From: Streptosporangiaceae bacterium
Lineage (GTDB): Bacteria; Actinomycetota; Actinomycetes; Streptosporangiales; Streptosporangiaceae
Length of the DNA stretch: 9,867 nt
Assembly (NCBI GenBank): GCA_030038715.1
Contig: JASHSO010000558.1
Coordinates: 1 to 9,867 of the forward strand
Reading direction: 5' to 3'
The translations under genes and the position numbers were made by a program. The notes beneath the pieces were generated by a model that was not told the DNA's origin, did no database searches, and saw nothing but the letters and a program-made list of their open reading frames with translations. Positions 7,324 to 9,867 of this stretch are shown one piece after another (position 1 is the stretch's first letter; the number at the start of each line of letters is the position of its first letter).

Positions 7324-7917
7324 TCAGCGCGACAGCGCGGGCACAGTCGTCGGCTCGGTTCGTGGCGCGTAATTGGCGAGTTTCGCCCTGAGCTTGGTAC
7401 GACCCCGGTGTAGCCGCGACATCACGGTCCCAAGCGGAGTGCCCATGATCTCGGCGACCTCACGGTACGGGTAGCCCTCGATGTCCGCTAGGTAGATCGC
7501 GACCCGGAACTCCGCGGGCAGCTCCCTCAGTGCCTGCAGGATGTCGGAGTCGGCTAGCCGCTCGAGCGCCTCCGCTTCGGCGGATGCCACCGGTGGGACC
7601 AGCGGGTCGGAGCCCGTCTGCCAGCCCTCCTGGAACTCGGCGCTGAGGTCCTGGACCGGCTCGCGCCGCTTCTTCCGGTAGCTGTTGATGAACGTGTTCG
7701 CGAGGATTCTGTGCAGCCAGGCTCGCAGGTTCGTGCCGGGCCGGAATTGGTGCAGCGCCGCGTACGCCTTGGCGAACGTCTCCTGGAGCAGGTCCTCGGC
7801 GTCGCTCGGGTTCCTGGTCATGCGCAGCGCAGCCGGATAGAGCTGTGCCATGTACGGCGCCACGTCCCGCTCGAATCGCCCGTCACGGTCCGGCATCTGC
7901 TCTATCTGGCTCACCAT
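7324..7917 (-). CDS. sigR: ECF RNA polymerase sigma factor, SigR/SigH group
   Basis: This encodes 197 residues. ATG 7917 is the first possible start, because an in-frame TAG lies at 7951-7953 with no start codon between. Region 2 spans about residues 18-86: [21 protein letters not shown] for core binding and [20 protein letters not shown], then RKKRRE, for -10 recognition. A linker follows (87-120). Region 4 spans about 125-180, with [29 protein letters not shown] and the helix-turn-helix [11 protein letters not shown] that reads the -35 box. The sequence closely follows Streptomyces SigR and mycobacterial SigH, regulators of the thiol-oxidative and heat stress response that recognise GGAAT/GTT promoters. 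SigR is usually held by the zinc anti-sigma RsrA, encoded directly downstream. Here only the tandem repeat and a converging gene follow. No GGAAT or GGAAC box facing this gene was found in the 660 bp upstream, so autoregulation is not evident. The C-terminal extension after region 4 is short. Confidence 0.9.
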   Translation of the reverse strand: MVSQIEQMPDRDGRFERDVAPYMAQLYPAALRMTRNPSDAEDLLQETFAKAYAALHQFRPGTNLRAWLHRILANTFINSYRKKRREPVQDLSAEFQEGWQTGSDPLVPPVASAEAEALERLADSDILQALRELPAEFRVAIYLADIEGYPYREVAEIMGTPLGTVMSRLHRGRTKLRAKLANYAPRTEPTTVPALSR

Positions 7918-7922
7918 GTGTA

Positions 7923-7926
7923 CTCC
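7923..7926 (-). promoter_or_regulatory. Ribosome binding site GGAG for the sigma factor gene
   Basis: Read on the minus strand, GCGGAG precedes the ATG by 5 nt (TACAC). This supports ATG 7917 over the internal Met8 codon. Confidence 0.65.
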
Positions 7927-8344
7927 GCTCCCCCTGCGGGTCGTACGTCCCTAGCGGGCTGTCACTTCTATGACGCAAACGTTCGCAGCAGGGATGCGTG
8001 ATCTGGGTAACAGTCAGACCATCTTGTCGGCCACCGAGCGTAGGCCCAGGTCAGACGGCTCTCTCTGGGCGCGTCCAAGCCCGCCAGGTGGGGGCGGGTA
8101 GCGGAACTGCGCCGTGGGCTGAGTGCTCGGCAGGCGAGTTAACCGCTATCCCTCATCTGCCATAGCCGACGAGGTCCGCTGGCTCTGACTCTGAGCCGGG
8201 CTCGCCGGCAGCGGGCTGTGACGGCATGGAGACGCTCGGTGCTGGGCTGGCTAGTGACTGGAGTCGGTGGCTGCTGGCGTTGATGGACTTTCTAGTCAAT
8301 CCGGGCGCGAGCGTCGCTCCTGGCGGCGGTTCGGAAGCCCAACT

Positions 8345-8397
8345 GATCCTGGCGAAGACTTAACCGTCGCATGTGACGGAATGTCTTCCCCAGGATC
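8345..8397. repeat. 53-bp imperfect palindrome (24/23-base arms, 6-nt loop)
   Basis: The left arm at 8345-8368 reads GATCCTGG, C, GAAGAC, TTAA, CCGTC. The right arm at 8375-8397 reads GACGG, AAT, GTCTTC, C, CCAGGATC. The three blocks of 8, 6 and 5 bp pair perfectly, interrupted by one mismatch and a small internal loop, around the loop GCATGT. It lies 185 bp past the pmt stop. No T-run follows on either strand, so an ordinary intrinsic terminator is unlikely. A miniature mobile element, a protein-binding palindrome or a structured RNA are alternatives. Confidence 0.85.
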
Positions 8398-8581
8398 TAC
8401 CTGGCTCCCCAGAGGCGGCAGAATGCCGGGATTGACCCGAGTTGCGGGGAGCGACGCGCCGTACAGCCGGGCGGACCGCGCCCTGGCGCCGATCAGTGTC
8501 GCGCTTGTCGGCACGGCTCCCTCTTGACCGAGGCGCTTTCGGACGCCGCAGCAGCCCAGCCAGGTCGCAGCGGCAGTTCGC

Positions 8582-9867
8582 CTAGATCCAGCGGTGGAAC
8601 CACATCCGCGACAGCCACGACGCGTACGGAATCACCTCGGCTGTCAGGATCGGGTAAATGTAGGCGAAATTAAGCAGTACGACTACGAGGTAGCCGCCCG
8701 CCACCGCCGCGCCGACGGCACGGCGGCCAGGCACCGAGCGAGCGGGACCGATGATCAGTCCGAGGCACAGCGTGATGGCGATGACCAGGAACGGGTCGAA
8801 GACGATCGCGTAGTAGTAGAACTCGGTGCGGTGGTCGTGCCAGGCGTACCAGATCCACGGCAGCCACCCCGCTAGCACGCCGAGCAGGACCGCGCCAGCA
8901 CGCCAGTCACGTCGCGCCGCCCGGCCGAAGACCAAGTCGCCGATCAAGCCGGTCAGCCACCAGAACAAGCAGAAGACCAGCGCCAGTGTTCCAGCCCACC
9001 AGATCGCCGGCGTCCCGATCGCCAGCACCTCGGAGGCCGTGGATCCGGCCGCGCCGCAGCTCTTGACGGGCTGGCATTGCCAGTAGAACGAGATAGGCCG
9101 GGCCAGGATGAACCAGCCCAACGGGTTGGACTGGTAGTTCTGGAACGTGGTCAGCCCGAGGCCGAACTGCAGCATCCAGTGCTGGTAGTGCAGCCAGGAC
9201 TCGAGTGCGGACAGTACCGGGGTGTGATTGCCGTGCTGCGCGGCCCAGTTCCGGAAGTAGCCGTCGTCCGTGGCAAACCAGCCGCTCCACGAGACCAGGT
9301 AAGCGACTAGCGGTGCCAGACCGAACCAGGCGGGCAACCACTTGGCCTCGCTACGCAGCCCGCCGGCCAGCCACTGCGTGAATCCGGCCGCTCGGCGTGC
9401 ACCAAAGTCCCAGGCCACAGCCAGCAAGGCGAACGCGAGCAGGTAATACAACCCGTTCCACTTGCTGGCGACCGCGCAGCCCAGGCAGACCCCGGCCAGC
9501 ACCCGCAGCCAGCGGATGCCAAGCTTCGGGCCGATCTGGTCGTCCGGGTCGGCGGAGGCCGCCGCGGCCGCCAGTGCCGCCCGGGTCCGATCTCGGTCGA
9601 TGAGCAGCAGGCCGAAGGCCGCAAGCACCCAGAACATCACGAAGATGTCGAGTATCGCCGTGCGGCTGAGCACGAGTTCCAGGCCGTCGAGGGCCAGCAG
9701 CAGGCCGGCCACGCAGCCGAGCATGGTGGAGCGGGTCATCCGCCGGGCGATCCGGGCGGTCATCAGGATCGACACGGTGCCGATCAGGGCCACAGAGAAC
9801 CGCCACCCGAAGGGGGTCAGCCCGAACGCCCACTGGCCCACCGCCATCATGATCTTGCCGAGCGGCG
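8582..9867 (-). CDS. pmt: Polyprenyl-phosphate-mannose-protein mannosyltransferase (PMT family, GT39), 5'-partial
   Basis: The frame is open to the right edge of the window. The codons before Met 9850 read PLGKI, matching the PPLGK motif of the family, so the true start lies outside. The 428 residues present make up most of a protein that is about 520 residues in Mycobacterium tuberculosis (Rv1002c). The N-terminal membrane segment and the catalytic Asp-Glu of the first outer loop are missing from view. Visible family segments are FGLTPFGWR, LDGLELVLSRTAILDIF, KWNGLYYLLAF, SWSGWFATDDGYFRNWA, the loop NPLGWFILARPISFYWQ, WLPWIWYAWHDHRTEFYYYA, and the end YASWLSRMWFHRWI. Several hydrophobic membrane helices lie between them. 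The enzyme transfers mannose from polyprenyl-phosphate-mannose to Ser/Thr of proteins during Sec export. Its C-terminus appears complete. Its gene runs toward the sigma gene but is 664 bp away from it, so a shared operon is not obvious. Confidence 0.92.
   Translation of the reverse strand, partial: PLGKIMMAVGQWAFGLTPFGWRFSVALIGTVSILMTARIARRMTRSTMLGCVAGLLLALDGLELVLSRTAILDIFVMFWVLAAFGLLLIDRDRTRAALAAAAASADPDDQIGPKLGIRWLRVLAGVCLGCAVASKWNGLYYLLAFALLAVAWDFGARRAAGFTQWLAGGLRSEAKWLPAWFGLAPLVAYLVSWSGWFATDDGYFRNWAAQHGNHTPVLSALESWLHYQHWMLQFGLGLTTFQNYQSNPLGWFILARPISFYWQCQPVKSCGAAGSTASEVLAIGTPAIWWAGTLALVFCLFWWLTGLIGDLVFGRAARRDWRAGAVLLGVLAGWLPWIWYAWHDHRTEFYYYAIVFDPFLVIAITLCLGLIIGPARSVPGRRAVGAAVAGGYLVVVLLNFAYIYPILTAEVIPYASWLSRMWFHRWI

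Larger units (their letters stand above)
7918..8581. other. 664-bp non-coding stretch between pmt and the sigma gene
   Basis: The promoter of the sigma gene and the 3' end of the pmt transcript must fall here. Two small GC hairpins are visible: GCCCAG/CTGGGC at 8044-8070 (15-nt loop) and CCCGCC/GGCGGG at 8080-8098 (7-nt loop). A large palindrome sits at 8345-8397. Longer open frames at about 8267-8527 on + and 8296-8514 on - have no recognisable protein character. They owe their openness partly to the inverted-repeat symmetry. No tRNA, no clear promoter and no recognisable transposase remnant were found. Confidence 0.5.

Noticed and set aside
7948..8020. CGAAC followed by GTGAC upstream of the sigma gene as an ECF-type promoter
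   Set aside because: The -35 lacks the GGAA core expected for SigR-type autoregulation and the -10 match is weak. Such short matches are frequent by chance.
8267..8527. Overlapping open frames on both strands in the pmt-sigma gap
   Set aside because: Neither has a recognisable domain or a ribosome binding site. Both span the palindrome, whose symmetry helps keep both strands open.

Overview
This is a GC-rich window with GTG/ATG starts and GGAG-type ribosome binding sites. Its protein families (a SigR/SigH-type ECF sigma factor, a bacterial Pmt protein O-mannosyltransferase, and a GT2 domain fused to a CDP-glycerol glycerophosphotransferase) point to a chromosomal segment of a high-GC actinobacterium. 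The genus cannot be decided from the sequence.

Left part (1-3325, all on +). The window opens inside a short-chain dehydrogenase of the type II 3-hydroxyacyl-CoA dehydrogenase kind (HSD17B10-like), which lacks only about its first 20 residues. A 304-bp gap follows. Next is a secreted right-handed beta-helix protein with a signal peptide and twelve GGG(I/V) repeats, then a crotonase-fold enoyl-CoA hydratase/isomerase with both catalytic glutamates. The dehydrogenase and the crotonase could catalyse consecutive steps of beta-oxidation or branched-chain acyl-CoA breakdown. The beta-helix gene lies between them and has no obvious link to that pathway.

Centre (3326-7152, +). A 1187-residue bifunctional protein carries an N-terminal GT2 glycosyltransferase, a long central region without recognisable motifs, and a C-terminal TagF-like domain. 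It probably makes or decorates a glycerol-phosphate-containing cell-wall polymer. No other teichoic-acid gene is visible nearby.

Right part (7153-9867). The bifunctional gene converges on a minus-strand ECF sigma factor of the SigR/SigH redox-stress group. The 171 bp between the two stop codons is almost entirely a 25-bp/50-bp tandem repeat. The place where an RsrA/RshA-type anti-sigma gene usually sits holds only this repeat. Upstream of the sigma gene is a 664-bp stretch without a convincing gene. It contains a striking 53-bp imperfect palindrome flanked by further short inverted repeats. The window ends inside the minus-strand pmt gene, whose C-terminal 428 residues are present.

I see no CRISPR array, phage, toxin-antitoxin or defence operon, rRNA or tRNA. 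The most unusual items are the minisatellite between converging stops, the sigma factor without its anti-sigma partner, the complex inverted-repeat block at 8295-8457, and the beta-helix repeat protein.
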